Positions 1-11,598 of a stretch of DNA of 64,000 nt are shown here, piece after piece (within the stretch, counting starts at the first letter, position 1; the number at the start of each line of letters is the position of its first letter). The DNA is taken from positions 2,837,652 through 2,901,651 of the forward strand of contig BCJC01000001.1 in the NCBI GenBank assembly GCA_001600175.1. Reading direction: 5' to 3'. Source of the DNA: Erythrobasidium yunnanense (lineage: Eukaryota > Basidiomycota > Cystobasidiomycetes > Erythrobasidiales > Erythrobasidiaceae). A program made the position numbers and the translations under genes. The notes below the pieces were generated by a model, which had not been told where the DNA came from, searched no databases, and saw only the letters and a program-made list of their open reading frames with translations.

Positions 1-1613
1 GGCCTGCTCTCCCAAGGGAAGACAGCTTTGATTTTGGAAGGATCAGGAGATTGGGATCTAGTCGAATTTCCGTAATCTTGGTGAGTGACTTTGGGAATGC
101 CACCGTATGTGGTTGGGGCTTTGAAGAAGGTGCGCTGAGCAGCTGAACGTGGCCCATCCCAGACGTTGTCGAACAGCTGATGGAAGCCAGCTGCCATCTG
201 AGGCTTGTCATTCTTGGGAGGTTCTGAGACAGCAGGGTCCCAGGAAACCTTCGGCGGTGACCAATGGCCTGGAGAGCCTGGCTGCGGTGAGGGCGCTTGG
301 AATGATAGTGTAGGAGGAGTAGGTACTGATTGAGGGATGGATGGAGGAGGAGAACCGGCAGTGACAGGAGAAGGAGGTCGAGCTCTGCCTTGCTCCTCTA
401 CTTTAGGCGCAGCAGCTTCGGCTACCTGCTGAGTGGGCGTGGGAGGCACGAAGACGAGACTGCCCATCAAATCTGGGCGCCCAGGCTTTAGAGGCATGGA
501 TACGTAGTGTCCTTCGATGTCTGAACCCGAAACAAGGAGATTGTCTCCCTGCTGAGATCTGCCTTGGCCAGCAAAGACGCCCTGGAAGGTTCGCTTGAGA
601 TCTTCGAGGGAAGGTGGAGTATAAGGAGTTGGGCCTCCGGGAGCATCCCAAGTCGCCTGGAGCTTGGGGAATACGAACGTTGTTTGCTGCCCGACTTTGC
701 CGGTTGCATAGTGCCTCTGATAGACTGCAAACCAGCGATTCAAGAGACTTGCATAATCTGATGCTCCGCTTGCTTCGGAACTGCTGGGAACTTGTCTGGA
801 AGGACCTTGTCCATGCCATGGTTTGTGAGAGCCGATGAAATGGACAAGCTTGATGCCGGCCCCGTGCCTTCTGTAGGCTGGAGCATAGCTGTAGGCGACA
901 TCAACGGTGTTAGCTTCTTCTTCCGATAGTATCGGCGCATGCTCTACTCACGTATAGTATGCGCTTGGCGTAACATTGTACGTAAAGCTAAGTCGATTCC
1001 AGTCCGGGAAGAAGTCATTCAAGAGACCTTGATCTCCTCCATCCCACGACCCTCTCTCCGAGCTCATCTGTATCAACTTATCGAAAGTCTCAGCTGACGG
1101 GGTTGCCACAAACATGCCAGAATTGAAGCAGTCAGGCCAACCGCTATCTGGCGCAGCTGAGAAGGAAGCTTCGGTGGAGAAGAGGTGGGATAGCGGCTGA
1201 AGACATAGCGTGTCTGCATCTAGGAAGATGACCTTTCGGAACTGAATAAGGCGGAAGAGCTGCAGTTTCGTGAGTGTCGAAGCCAGATCTTGTCGACCTA
1301 TACCCAAAGCAATTCGCAATCAGTTACGGACGATGCTGCTGCTGCCCTGATAGATTGCGCAATGCTTACCCAGCAGTTGAAGCTCCTTATTGCTGCCCGA
1401 CCTGATCTCCTCAACGCCCACGACCAGACTGAACGTTCTTCTGAGTGCTTTGACACTCTGTACGCTGACAGTCGCCGGCGTCACAAGGCATACTGTTTCG
1501 AAAGGATTTGCAGGGCTAGTTCCCTCTGCTTCGAGAACAGATTGGATAGCGACGATGGCTCCAGTAACATAGGAATCTGTAGTGACGAGAGTGACGAAGG
1601 CATTGAGCGACAT
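1..1613 (-). CDS. glycogenin glucosyltransferase (3' end outside window)
   Basis: Glycogenin is a self-glucosylating GT8 enzyme that primes glycogen synthesis from UDP-glucose in the cytosol. The ATG at 1613 opens MSLNAFVTLVTTDSYVTGA, the usual GT8 start. After an intron (about 1395 to 1297), exon 2 holds the metal-binding DxD motif in FLDADTLCLQPL, then FNSGMFVATPS and GGDQGLLNDFF. A second intron (about 953 to 898) leads to the motif IKLVHFIGSHKPWHG, typical of glycogenins. The remainder to position 1 is a Pro/Ser-rich tail ending near VSWDPAVSEPP, as in fungal glycogenins, whose tails bind glycogen synthase. The stop codon lies left of the window. Family assignment is firm; the exact tail length cannot be seen. 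Fumarase lies upstream on the same strand. Confidence 0.9.
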
Positions 1614-2329
1614 CCTGCGTGGCCTTCGCGCCCAAATCTTCTGGCGAAAAGCGTCTGTTGATTTTCGGTTGAGGACTTTTGGGAGAATTCAGGCGCAACG
1701 AAGCTGGCAGCCTCACTCGTTGGATGCCCAAGCACTACGGCAGGTTATCTGATGGACTGCTGTCTTGCTACTTGCTGCTTTGATGTGCTTTTTAGCCCTT
1801 ATTTTCTTGCGGCACCAGGCCCAGCCGTGCCCTCCTTATCTGATGCCCCAAAAACGGTACTGAAAGTGTAGCTTTTCTATCTGGATGTGACCTCAATCCA
1901 ACCCTTCTGTTCTGTAGGCCTTCAAAGACCACCCTTGAACCCCTTCAGAACCAGATCCCGTACGAAAAGTAGAAAGCTTGAGAGCAAAAGGTCAACCTGC
2001 CGAGAAGTGGGTCTGATAAACTTGTCAAATCCGGGCAATATATGTCAGTACAGAAGATAGATTGTAGTCTCAGAATCAAGAGTGAACAAGAAATCCACAA
2101 CGCTAGCCCTTCTCTTATTGAAAGCAGAAGACTTTCGGACATAGGGACCGAGACCCGCAAATACTGATATAAAGTCTTCTTGGACTTTCGTAGATCAGCT
2201 GATGTACCAGATGATCAGCCTACGCAGCCTCTAAATCAGCAATGTCGCTTCCGCCAGATTCTCGAACCAGTACACCGGACGATTGACGGCAGGATCACGT
2301 ATAGAAAGTGTTGTATGCGTATCGACGCT
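1614..2329. other. intergenic, 716 bp
   Basis: This gap separates the fumarase 3' end from the glycogenin start, both on the minus strand. It should hold the glycogenin promoter and 5' UTR and the fumarase 3' UTR. I found no open frame with an ATG, coding-like composition or recognisable protein, and no tRNA-like B box. Confidence 0.6.
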
Positions 2330-4442
2330 CTATACCTCATCTGGGTACAACATGAGTTCCGGCTTGACAGTCTCGTCAAACTCCTCCGGCGTGAGCATTT
2401 TGAGCTGGACGACCGCCTCCTTCAAGGTCAATCCTTCTTTATGTGCCTTCTTGGCGCACTTCGCGACATTGTCGTATCCAAGTCGGCTGTTGAGAATGGT
2501 TGCCAACATGAGGGACTCGTTGAGCAGCTGGCCGATACGCTTCTCGTTCGCTTCGAGGCCTTCGACACAGTTCTTGCGGAACGACTCTGCTCCATCGCCT
2601 AGGATGCGGATAGATTGCAGCAAGTTCTTGATCAGGACAGGCTTGAAGACGTTGAGCTGTACGCATATTGCATCAGCTACTGGGCCGTTTGCATATAAGG
2701 GATTTCGCGCACCTCGAATTGACCGTATGATCCAGCAACGGAAATGGCGACGTTGTTACCCATGACTTGGGCGGCAACCATAGTGAGCTGTTCCCACATC
2801 TTTGTCAGCCGTATGACCTTGATTCGGTTGAAAAGCCGCCACTCACAGCTTCACATTGCGTTGGGTTGACTTTGCCAGGCTAGCGAGGAGAAATAGATCA
2901 GCAAAGACTCCACTTTCAGTATTGATGCAGTTCTTGCGTACCATGATCGATGAACCGGGCTCGTTCTCAGGCAGGTTGAGCTCCCCTAGACCGCATCTGG
3001 GACCTGATCCGAGGTATCTGATATCGTTTGCAATCTTCATGAAGGACACAGCGAGGGTGTTGAGTGCGCCAGAAGCTTCAACGATAGCATCGTGAGCAGC
3101 GAGTGCTTCGAACTACGGAGTGAAGAAGGGTTCAGTTGAAGCATCCATCGGAATTGATGCAGTTGCTCACCTTGTTAGGTGCGGTAACGAACTCGATGCC
3201 AGTCTCTTGCGAGATTGCCTTTGCGACAGCGACATCGAATCCTTTCTTTGTGTTGAGACCGGTCCCTACGGCCGTACCACCTTGTGCGAGCATGCTCAAT
3301 CGAGGAATAGTATCGTTGATTCGATCAATGCCAAAGGTCAATTGTTGAACATATCCGGAGAACTCCTGACCGAGTGTGAGAGGTGTGGCATCTTGCAAAT
3401 GCGTTCGGCCGATCTTAATGATGTGCTCGAAAGAGGCGCGCTTGGCCTCGAGGGCGTCGCGGAGTGCAGTAAGCTTAGGAAGAAGACTGTTCTTGATCTC
3501 GACAACAGCTGCAATATGCATGGCTGTAGGGAAGCTGTAGACAGCCAATTCAGCGTATATACGTGTCTCATTGGACTCATGCGCACGAATCATTGGAAGA
3601 AGCGCTCATGTTGACATGGTCGTTGGGGTGTACCGGTTTCTTGCTGCCAATCTCTCCTCCGAGCAGCTCGATGGCACGGTTGGAGATGACCTGACAATAT
3701 CGTCAGCATCTCAACATGTTGGAACCGCAGATTTGACGCACCTCGTTTGTGTTCATGTTGGTCTGGGTACCTGAGCCGGTCTGGAAGACGACCAGAGGGA
3801 AATGGTCGAGGAGCTTGCCAGAGATGACCTATACAATTCACATTGATGATAGAGCAGCAGTCAGCGCCTGCTGATTACGGAGAGTGGAGACGGATGTTCG
3901 TCCGGCCTTCAAGCTGCCCGGTTGCACTCACCTCGTCTGCTGCCTTTTGGATCGCATCTCCGATCTTTGGATCCAGTCCATACTGCACGTTCACTTGAGC
4001 TGCGGCTTTCTTGAGTACGCCGAAAGCCTTGATGAGAGCCTCCGGCATCCGCTCTCTTTCCCCTCCTATATCGAAGTTCTGCAGGGATCTTCGGTCGCAG
4101 AATGTATTAGAAACTATAGTTCGTAAGTCTTGATTGTTATATGTGCGCACCGCTGCGTCTGCGCGCCCCAGTACCTGTCCGAAGCGACTTCAATGTCGCC
4201 AAACGTGTCTTTCTCGATTCTCTGCGTGATCATATGCGTTAGATCACAATTGTCCATTGTATGTTCTTGTGCTATTTGTCGCCTACTTTAGCCGCCATTG
4301 TCGTCGAAAAGAGTCTGGCAGAAGAAGCGATGGGCCGCCGTGACTGTTGAGACACCTCAAGGACAATGTCTGAAAATGCGCAAGTGAGATGGGCTCTTAC
4401 GGCTTGCAAAGAGTGCGAACACAACAAGCGTCGCGACAGCAT
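2330..4442 (-). CDS. fumarate hydratase, class II (mitochondrial/cytosolic)
   Basis: Fumarase interconverts fumarate and L-malate in the TCA cycle and, in the cytosol, clears fumarate. The ATG at 4442 opens an Arg/Ser-rich presequence without acidic residues ([14 protein letters not shown], intron, then [15 protein letters not shown]) followed by [12 protein letters not shown], the usual class II start. Later exons give [46 protein letters not shown] and the signature loop [16 protein letters not shown], split by an intron between Met and Pro. At least eight short introns are needed. The C-terminus [16 protein letters not shown] ends at 2330. The second Met (4298) could start a cytosolic form. 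Identity is certain; minor intron borders are my reading. Confidence 0.93.
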
Positions 4443-4581
4443 CTTGGCGATATGTGTATCTTGAGAACAAGACCTGCTGATCCTACAACTTCTCAAAGAT
4501 TTGCGACTTGAGCCGAAACTACTTTTTTTGCTGATCCGGATAGATCCGAAGGTCTAAGCAGCGTGCCTTTGTTCTACGCTT

Positions 4582-5376
4582 TCACAACTGTCTATCTACG
4601 AACGACTGGCTACCGCTGTTCTCCCACTGTGTCTTCAACGCCTGGACATTGCTTATCACAGGCTGCAGGCTCCCCGTCTGCCAACTTTCCAAGCCTAGCA
4701 GCATGAAGTCTTCCACCATACGCTCAGCTAGAGGTGCATAGCTCGACAGCGTAGTCTGCCAGAACCAGAAGCATATGCATGCTAGAGAGGCTCCTACAGA
4801 AGCGCCTGCTATCACCTGAGCGGGTGTATGGTATGTAAGGCGGACTCTGGACCACATCACCGATACAGCGCCGTAGAGGACAGCAGCCGTGAGGAGAGCG
4901 CGTATAGGCAGGCTGAAGTCGTTGCTATCACCGCGTCTCGAGAGCAAATGGGGCAGGAACCGAGGATGCGGCTTCAGACGCGCGATACACAGACTCAGAT
5001 AGACTCCAAAGAAGGATATGGAAGAGGAGTGGGTGGATGGCATCCCGTATGTCTTCTTGCCTGACAGTTCAGGACGCGGTTGCTTGATGAAGCGCTTGAG
5101 TATTTTGGCTGGCAAAGACGAAGTCAGCTGGATATTACAGGTGTTCTGAGCATGCGTATACCCACCTACTACCGCAGCCAGCGTTGCGCCCGCTCCCAAG
5201 TAGACCGAATGCGCATTTCGCAGATGAAGGATAGCGAACGCCGTCAGAAGCGTGACGATGGTTTGGGTCTGCAGGCGTTTCGCATAAAGTCAGCTCGTCG
5301 CAATCTTCTACTTTGTTGTAATCATGCTTGCCTCCTTTAGCACCAGCAGCCAGAGCGTCCGAAGTCGTCGAGGCAT
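4582..5376 (-). CDS. PAP2-family lipid phosphatase, dolichyldiphosphatase-like
   Basis: A membrane phosphatase of the PAP2 superfamily. The three motifs are present in order: KILKRFIKQPRP, YGMPSTHSSS and SRVRLTYHTPAQVIAG, the last with the catalytic His. Hydrophobic segments surround them. The order and spacing, and a length near 225 residues, fit dolichyl-pyrophosphate phosphatase (yeast Cax4), which recycles the ER glycan carrier; a general phosphatidate phosphatase is the alternative. The start is chosen at ATG 5376 (MPRRLRTLWLLVLKE) because only this frame joins in phase to TQTIVTLLTAFAILHL through a GC-AG intron at 5331-5269. A GT-AG intron follows before AKILKRF. It is divergent from uS12m across 98 bp. 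Confidence 0.8.
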
Positions 5377-5474
5377 GAGCTTCGAGTTTCAAGTAAGAAA
5401 GGCCTGGTTCAGCTCCAACACCAAGAAAGCCAAAAGAGGTTCTGAAGTTCAAGACATCTCATACAGCCTACGCT
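5377..5474. promoter_or_regulatory. short divergent promoter, PAP2 / uS12m
   Basis: Only 98 bp separate the start codons of the PAP2 phosphatase (minus) and mitoribosomal uS12m (plus). Both promoters and 5' UTRs must share or overlap this stretch. No individual element is identified. Confidence 0.5.
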
Positions 5475-6091
5475 ATGGCCAGTCTACGCAGCTTGATGCA
5501 GTCGTTTGCGCGAATGTCGATGCAGCAAGTCCAGCAAACTCCCGCCAGCAATTCCCAATACATCTCAAGCGGGCGCAGAGCTTTCGCTACATCTCCCACT
5601 ACCCTCTCCACCGTCAATCAGGTGATGCGAGGCTGTCGCAAGACTCCTCCGCCCATCAAACGAGCTCCTGCATTGAAAGAATGCCCGCAAAGAAAAGGCG
5701 TTTGTGCAAGAGTATATGTCACAAAGCCTAGAAAGCCAAACTCTGCACAGAGAAAAGTAGCAAAGGTCAAGCTGTCCACCGGCCAGACTATCATTGCGTA
5801 CATTCCGGGAGAAGGGCATAATCTGCAAGAACACTCGGTTGTGCTGGTGAGGGGAGGAAAGACGCAGGATCTGCCAGGTGTCAAGTGAGGTACCAACCAT
5901 ATAGGCTGTCCATGCCCACTGACTTCTTCGATGCTCAGGTACAAGATTGTTCGAGGAGCGATGGATCTAGGAGGAGTTGCTGGGCGAACGACTTCTCGGT
6001 CGAAGTACGGAGGTGAGCTATCTTCCATTCTCTGCGACTATATTACAAGCTGATGCGGGTATATCCAGTGAAAATGCCAAAGACAGGATAG
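5475..6091 (+). CDS. mitochondrial small-subunit ribosomal protein uS12m
   Basis: The mitochondrial homologue of bacterial RpsL, part of the decoding centre of the small mitoribosomal subunit. The first ~45 residues form an Arg/Ser presequence ([15 protein letters not shown]...), then come [47 protein letters not shown] and [14 protein letters not shown]. Two introns, near 5887-5938 and 6014-6068, join GVK to [24 protein letters not shown] and then to VKMPKTG before the stop at 6091. All of the loop residues conserved in uS12 ([14 protein letters not shown]) are intact. Length after removal of the presequence matches the family. Certain. Confidence 0.95.
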
Positions 6092-6352
6092 ATTGCCTGG
6101 CCCAGGAATATACAAGTAATGTTGTAGTATAGTAGTCAAAGTCATCTAGCTGCGGTATATACAGTATGCTCAACGATCGAAACAACATCAATGACCGAGA
6201 AATCTATGAGATTACGAAGAGTGTCCTTCAGAATTATATTCTATTTGATCGTGTTGAAAGTGGCTAGTTTCACTTCCCGCTCTCTATGCGTTCTTGCTAT
6301 ACGTTCGCAAGCCACATTCAGTGCTTGCGCCCTGCCACGCCAAAGTCGTCAG

Positions 6353-9300
6353 TCAGTAGTAAAATCGGGCGAGCAAGAGTAGCCCAACCCACCATTGATC
6401 GCGCTCGAGTCGGCTCCTGGCCTGAAATACGAATGCTTGACCTTTCCTGCCTAGGCCTGTACCTTGTCCAGACCTCCTCTGCCTCCACAGAGCGAAAGTA
6501 CAGTCCATAGGATCATCAACCGAAACGAGGCCGTCCTGATAGACTCTCGCAAAAGTACTCTGGTCCGTCGATGGATCGAATGTGCTCTGCCCTGTTCTGC
6601 CTAGAAAGTCGCTGCAGTTCTCTGAGGTTATGAGGTAGACATCGCGCAGACGAGTTGTGTTCATCCTGCGGTGATGGGCTAGCGGTATTGGTCTTTTACC
6701 TATATTCCGGCGATAGACTTCAAATTCGATAAGCTGATTATGGACCAGCACAAAAAACCTGTCGACGAAAGCATCTTCGCGGTGCCCCATCTTGTAGTAC
6801 AGCCTTCCCTGCTTGAGCACGTTCTGCCTGCAGCCATCGATGACGCAGAAATGGAAAGCTTGCATAAGCAAGGGCGAGCCTTCGTCGGTCGACATGGAGG
6901 TATTCTCCATCTCTCGGGCCTGGAAAGCAGGGATCGCTGCGTTACGTATCGGAGAGCGCGGTGCATGGCCGTTCAGAATAACGGCATCTCGAGCATCTTG
7001 CTGCTCTCGCTTCGTCCAATAGGCGACAAGCGCTCGAAGACGGCTTGCCCATTCTACATTCGCTTCAGGCGGTGTGAGCTGTTAAGCCAAAGAGGGTCAA
7101 CAAACAAAAGAAGATCGTATGTTGCAGTAAGAGATTACCTCGAAGCGGATACGGCGACCATCGGACGTGTCTACTTGTATGATCTTCCGGTCCGAATTGT
7201 CGCTTCCCTGAGCAACCTGGTTGCAGTCGCAGAGCTCGATCTTGTCGATATCCCGCAAGCGGACTAGCCCCTTGCACCGAGCAAGCTGGTTCCGAATGCG
7301 TTCATCTTCCTGTTTCATAAAAGCTTTCATGGCTTGGTCTTGTGTGTTTCTGCCGTGCTCGACCCAGCGTTGCAAATTTGGGTAGGCTGGCGGGTACGCG
7401 CGCTGCAGTTTGCAGAGGATCAAGAAGCCAGTATGAGTAGAAATATACATTTTCTCCCGCTTAAGCTCATTACGCTGACGTAAGCGAGATATATAGCCTT
7501 CTATAGCTGGCGGTTCTACCATGTAGCAGTTATGAGATATCTCAGCATATGTAGGATAGTGTGTTTGAGGAGCTATCTCGAGTTGATGAATGGCTTGTGC
7601 ATTTTGTCGCATTACCGCTCCGGTGTATAGGTCCCAAACTCTTCGGAGACCATCGACGGATCGCTCCAAGGTGAGCCATTCTATGATTTGACCTTTACGC
7701 CACGCAAACGCCAGCTTCAGCTCGGTATCATTGAGTATTTGTAGCAATTCGGCCCAGTCTTGTCGCTTCTCCAGGAGTTGTCGAACGGTTTGCAGCATCT
7801 CTTCCTTAGCAACGAGTTCTTGATCGTTCTCTCCGCCTGAGATGAGCTGCCGAGCAGCAGCGATCGCGATTGCAGATGAGATATCGGAGTGCAGTGCTCT
7901 AGCTGTCGGAAGCTGCATCCGTAGATCCAGCCCGGACAAGTGCATCTCCAAGCTATGTATATGCGGCTTGCCGAGGGCTATATGCAGGCCGAGATACCAA
8001 TCTTCAGCTATGGAGGGTGCCCTTGCCCGCATGAGAAAGATAAAAGTTCCCGAAAGCTGGTCTCGGGGCTTCTTGCCGGACTTCCTGCCTTTGCTGGCTT
8101 TGGGCTCCCTTCGAAGATAGTCGTGATGGCTCAGCGTACAGGTCAGAGCAAAGACTTGGTCGCTGATCGTGAAGAGGGATAGATTCGTTCTATTGCCAGA
8201 CAAGGGTACTACGTCTTTCAGCTGAAGCTGCTTGGTGAAGAAGCGTCGGAATGCATCAACCTGGCAGTAAGATATGAGACACGTTCGCTCTGGCTTGCAT
8301 TTGTTCTCAGGGACTCACGTAGGAACCCCACAGTTCGAGTCTGTTTCGCTTCCAAACGACAGCCATCTCTTCCCACCTCTTGTACTTGATAGCGAACTTC
8401 CTGGCTGCCATCTCATCAAAGTCATCTGGCAGGTCCTCTCGCGGCGTCCAGCCAAACCTGACAAGCATCCGCTCCAGCTTTTCGATACCAGGCGGAAGGG
8501 CATTCTCTTTCTCCACTCCGAGTTGCGTGAGCATACGTATAGATTCTGAAGTATCCCTGCGCTTCAATGCTGAGCCTGTGTGGAAATCGTCTTGTACGGC
8601 TTGAACAGGATCGGGACGAGCAAGAACGGTTTCAGGAGCAGCTGCCGGCTTGTCGCCCGATGTGGTAGAAGCTCCTCTGATCGGAATATCATCCTTCTTG
8701 CCTACAGGTACCGCTCCCTCATTGCGTGTAACTTCCCAGCGTACTGATTTAGTCGCCTTGAGCTGGTCCGGCCGCTTTGTCTGCTGAGCCAGCATAGCTG
8801 TGTCTGAAGCCGTATCGTCTAGGAGCGTTTCTGATGGTCGGCGTAGGAGTGTATGTCTGAGATCATGAGCTGAACGAGAAATGTCCGTGTGACCGAGCCG
8901 AGGGCCAGCCATGGCCATAGTTCGGGTCGCAGGCTTGATGGGTTTGTTTATGTCACGCTTGCCATCGGCAGCTATGGAAAAATATCCTGTTCCCGCAGCT
9001 GCTCTCAGACTGCTTTCTGTGCCAGCCGGTGAGTCCTGCATACGTCGACCAAGGATGTCGGCTCTAGGGTTCGCATGTCCATTCGCGACTTGTGTACTAT
9101 CCGATAACTCCTTCTTGTCATCATTGCTGCGCAGCTTGTCGAAGAGGACGTTTGGATCGGTAGAGCCGGATGTAGCTCTGCTTCGCGCATTCTTGGACTT
9201 TCCTTCACTATATCCTGGAGTTGCATCTTCGTACTCGCTGTCACTGCTGCTGTCGTTACTGCCACTGATATCCTCCTCGCCATCGGACGTGCCGGCCTGA

Positions 9301-9743
9301 GCTTCACTTTCCATCCGTTCTATATCATTGCCGAGAGCAATCGTCTGTTGTGGTCGATCCAACACATTATTAGGTGCTGAATGTGATGATGAAGCTTTCG
9401 AGAGTCTGTGGGCGATAGCTTCTTCTGCCCATAGAGCGTCAATACCGATCAAGAAGGACCGGCCGCCAAGGTCGACATTGTTTTCGGCCTCTTCTGGGTG
9501 AGATCCAACGAAGATGCGACGTATGCCTTCGCCATGTAGATGGCCAGGTCTGCTATAGTGCCGAAGCAGCGAATGGGGTTCCTTCTTGCGCGTTCGAACT
9601 GGGCCAGAATGCTTCAACGAGTGCTCGAGCAACTCGCGAGGGATCAGTGGGAAGTGTGATGGGCCAGCTCTGGGTAGTCGCACGTCGTCATCGTCGTCCT
9701 CGTCGTCGCCTTGTGCTGGCGGATGGCCGTTTCTGCTATCCAT
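6353..9743 (-). CDS. Spo71/Mug56-like PH-domain protein
   Basis: A protein of about 1,100 residues in three exons. The ATG at 9743 opens an acidic head (MDSRNGHPPAQGDDEDDDDD). The N-terminal block contains SLLRHYSRPGHLHGEGIRRI and, after a Ser-rich linker, WKRNRLELWGSY. An intron joins this to VDAFRRFFTKQLQLKD and a region with LTCTLSHHDYL and FIFLMRARAPSIAEDWYLGL that looks like a split PH domain. A second PH-like unit sits near the C-terminus (NVLKQGRLYYKMGH... FVFQARSRLERDQWW). This order resembles yeast Spo71 and S. pombe Mug56, which in sporulation act at the prospore membrane; Spo71 recruits Vps13. The assignment rests on remembered family features, so it is moderate. Confidence 0.6.
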
Positions 9744-10500
9744 CACATCGCACGGGCTGCGACATGAGGTGGGTCGAGCAAGTTGAACAGGCAGATTCGG
9801 AACGTGAAAGGCATCGTATTGTATTGTATGTAAAGAAATACTACAGAAGGATATACAACAAACGGCGGCTTCAGACGAAGGCGTACCTCATGCTGCGACC
9901 GCGCAGGCATCCGACAAACTCTCGCCAGTAAAGGCAGAAAGCAGGGAACCATGACAGACGACGACAGAGCGTGTCCGGCGCAGGTCGAGCCCAAGTCATC
10001 GAGGAGCGGCCAGCTGGAATCCCTAAGGACTGCTGACCGCCCAGAAGAAAAGGTTCTCGTTGGTGAGGAATTACGCGCTTTCTAGATCATCGTGAGCCGT
10101 GAATTGATGTGGCTAATGTAGATTAGCTAGACAAACTCGGAAGTTCACTGTAAAGTGATTCTAAAGAGTATGTTTCTTGAAGAAAAGAAAAGAGTGGTTG
10201 GCCAGGAAATCGTGAATTTATAGGCGCCGATTTTCGAGGAAGGCTCAGGGTTGGCTTTGCTCGACAACGTTGGCAAGGCCTGACAGTCTGCAGAAGGACA
10301 GGAATGCATTTACAAGCGATCCATCTAACATGCTGTGCGCCTCTACGCGTCCATCGAGCATCACGTCGTCCAGATTTCACCAAGTCGACATCCTGAAAAG
10401 CCTGAATTGCCAAAGATCTCATTCGCACGCTCTTCAACTGAATTCCCTCGCAAGCGCAGCCCATGAGCCGTCGATGCGCAAAACTCGGTAAACTCCATCT
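9744..10500. other. intergenic, 757 bp, possible tiny gene at 9951
   Basis: Mostly non-coding. An ATG at 9951 opens about 43 codons (MTDDDRACPAQVEPKSS...) that could be extended by plausible GT..AG introns to a stop near 10219 (ending REIVNL-like), but no family is recognisable and I cannot support it as a gene. Other frames here begin at non-ATG codons. A TATTGTATTGTA stretch occurs near 9813 and again near 11410. Confidence 0.35.
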
Positions 10501-11176
10501 TCATTTGAAATGCTTGAACAGGCCAGTCTTCACGTCCCATTGGATATTGATGGCTTTGTAAGCTCGATTGTCACCATCTTCGACAAGCTCAAGTGTGCAG
10601 GGATACGCTCTGCGTCCTAGCAAGCGACGACGAGCATCCTCCGCAAGCCTCTCCAGCCGCGCTACTGCTTCCGTCTCTATTGCTTGCGTGCACTTGCCAG
10701 TCAAGGGGATGGTCGTTGGATGATGGCCTATCGTCCAATGACTTGCAGGCTTGAAGTATGCGCCTATGGCACGGTCAACTTCGACAATACCCCTTTTCGC
10801 CTGGACTGTCCGCCTAAGCACATAGTTCACCGTCACGATTCCTTGGATGGGTTGTAGTCCGCCCCATTCCAAGTCGGACGAAGATGTCGTTCGGCGCGTC
10901 AAGCGTGGTGCTGAGTACGTGGGCTTGAGAATAGGTCTTGCTCTGTGAAGCATCATGTCGCGCGATGCAATGCGGACCTGCCGCTTGATGTGCTCGGTGG
11001 GAGCACAACATACTCTTGACGCTGTCCAAAGATGACTAATGGACTCAGCGTCTGTCAAGCGGGCATGACAAAGGTGTCGCTTTCCAGCATACCTTCAGTA
11101 TCCGGAGCCGAAACGATGTCAGATCATCATCGAGTGTCTCACGTTCAAGTAAAGGCTGTTGGATCGCAGGTTGCAT
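10501..11176 (-). CDS. hypothetical protein, about 195 residues
   Basis: I do not recognise this gene. The large exon has no ATG at its open end. The start proposed is ATG 11176 (MQPAIQQPLLE), joined by an intron with donor GTGAGA and acceptor TTGACAG (about 94 nt), which restores frame as ...LLEHAESISHLWTASR. The protein is basic, soluble-looking and without membrane segments, containing HIKRQVRIASRDMMLHRARP, a central RRTTSSSDLEWGGLQ and a C-terminus rich in Arg and Leu (ARLERLAEDARRRLLGRR) ending FKHFK. A 36-nt stretch with a GTATGT start and CGGCAG end inside the exon might also be removed without shifting frame. It is divergent from carnitine acetyltransferase. Confidence 0.55.
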
Positions 11177-11598
11177 TTCGTCGTGCTTGGGAAATGACTG
11201 TCATCTGATGCGGAAGAAGAAGTTGAGGTCCCGAAGTTATCGCGGCTCGCCCTCACTGCAGGTCGGCCTTTATGCTGCTAGATTCTTGAGCTTGATACTC
11301 CTGCAATACGGACTAGTGGTGACGAGAGAGTCCGGTGCTCGCCAGAAGGATAGGACAGGGTAAGGCCAGAAGACAGCTAGCTGGGCTTCCAGGCGCTCGC
11401 AGGTGTAGCGTATTGTATTGTAGTCATTAAGATGCTGCAGCAGTCGATATGAACGTAACCGAGGGAAGATGAGTTCCGGGTTCTGGCGAACCGGTAGCCC
11501 GGGCTTTCGAGGAACATTTCTGCCTTTTCTCTGCGTCCTTGCAGCTCTGTCTTGCAATTCTTGATCTCTTAGGGAGCAGAGAGACTGCTTCGACAGTA
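11177..11598. promoter_or_regulatory. divergent intergenic region, 422 bp
   Basis: Lies between the unknown minus-strand gene and carnitine acetyltransferase and must contain both promoters. No coding signal was found; the open frames here start at non-ATG codons and show no recognisable protein. Confidence 0.5.

Noticed and set aside
9951-10219. Possible tiny spliced gene from ATG 9951
   Set aside because: Splice sites can be chosen, but nothing in the peptide is recognisable and short models can be built by chance.
10123-10464. Minus-strand frame of 113 codons in the gap after the Spo71-like gene
   Set aside because: Composition is not protein-like and no splice-consistent extension or family was found.
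9813-11420. Two TATTGTATTGTA stretches (near 9813 and 11410) as a regulatory repeat
   Set aside because: Short, low-complexity and at unrelated positions relative to genes; chance cannot be excluded.
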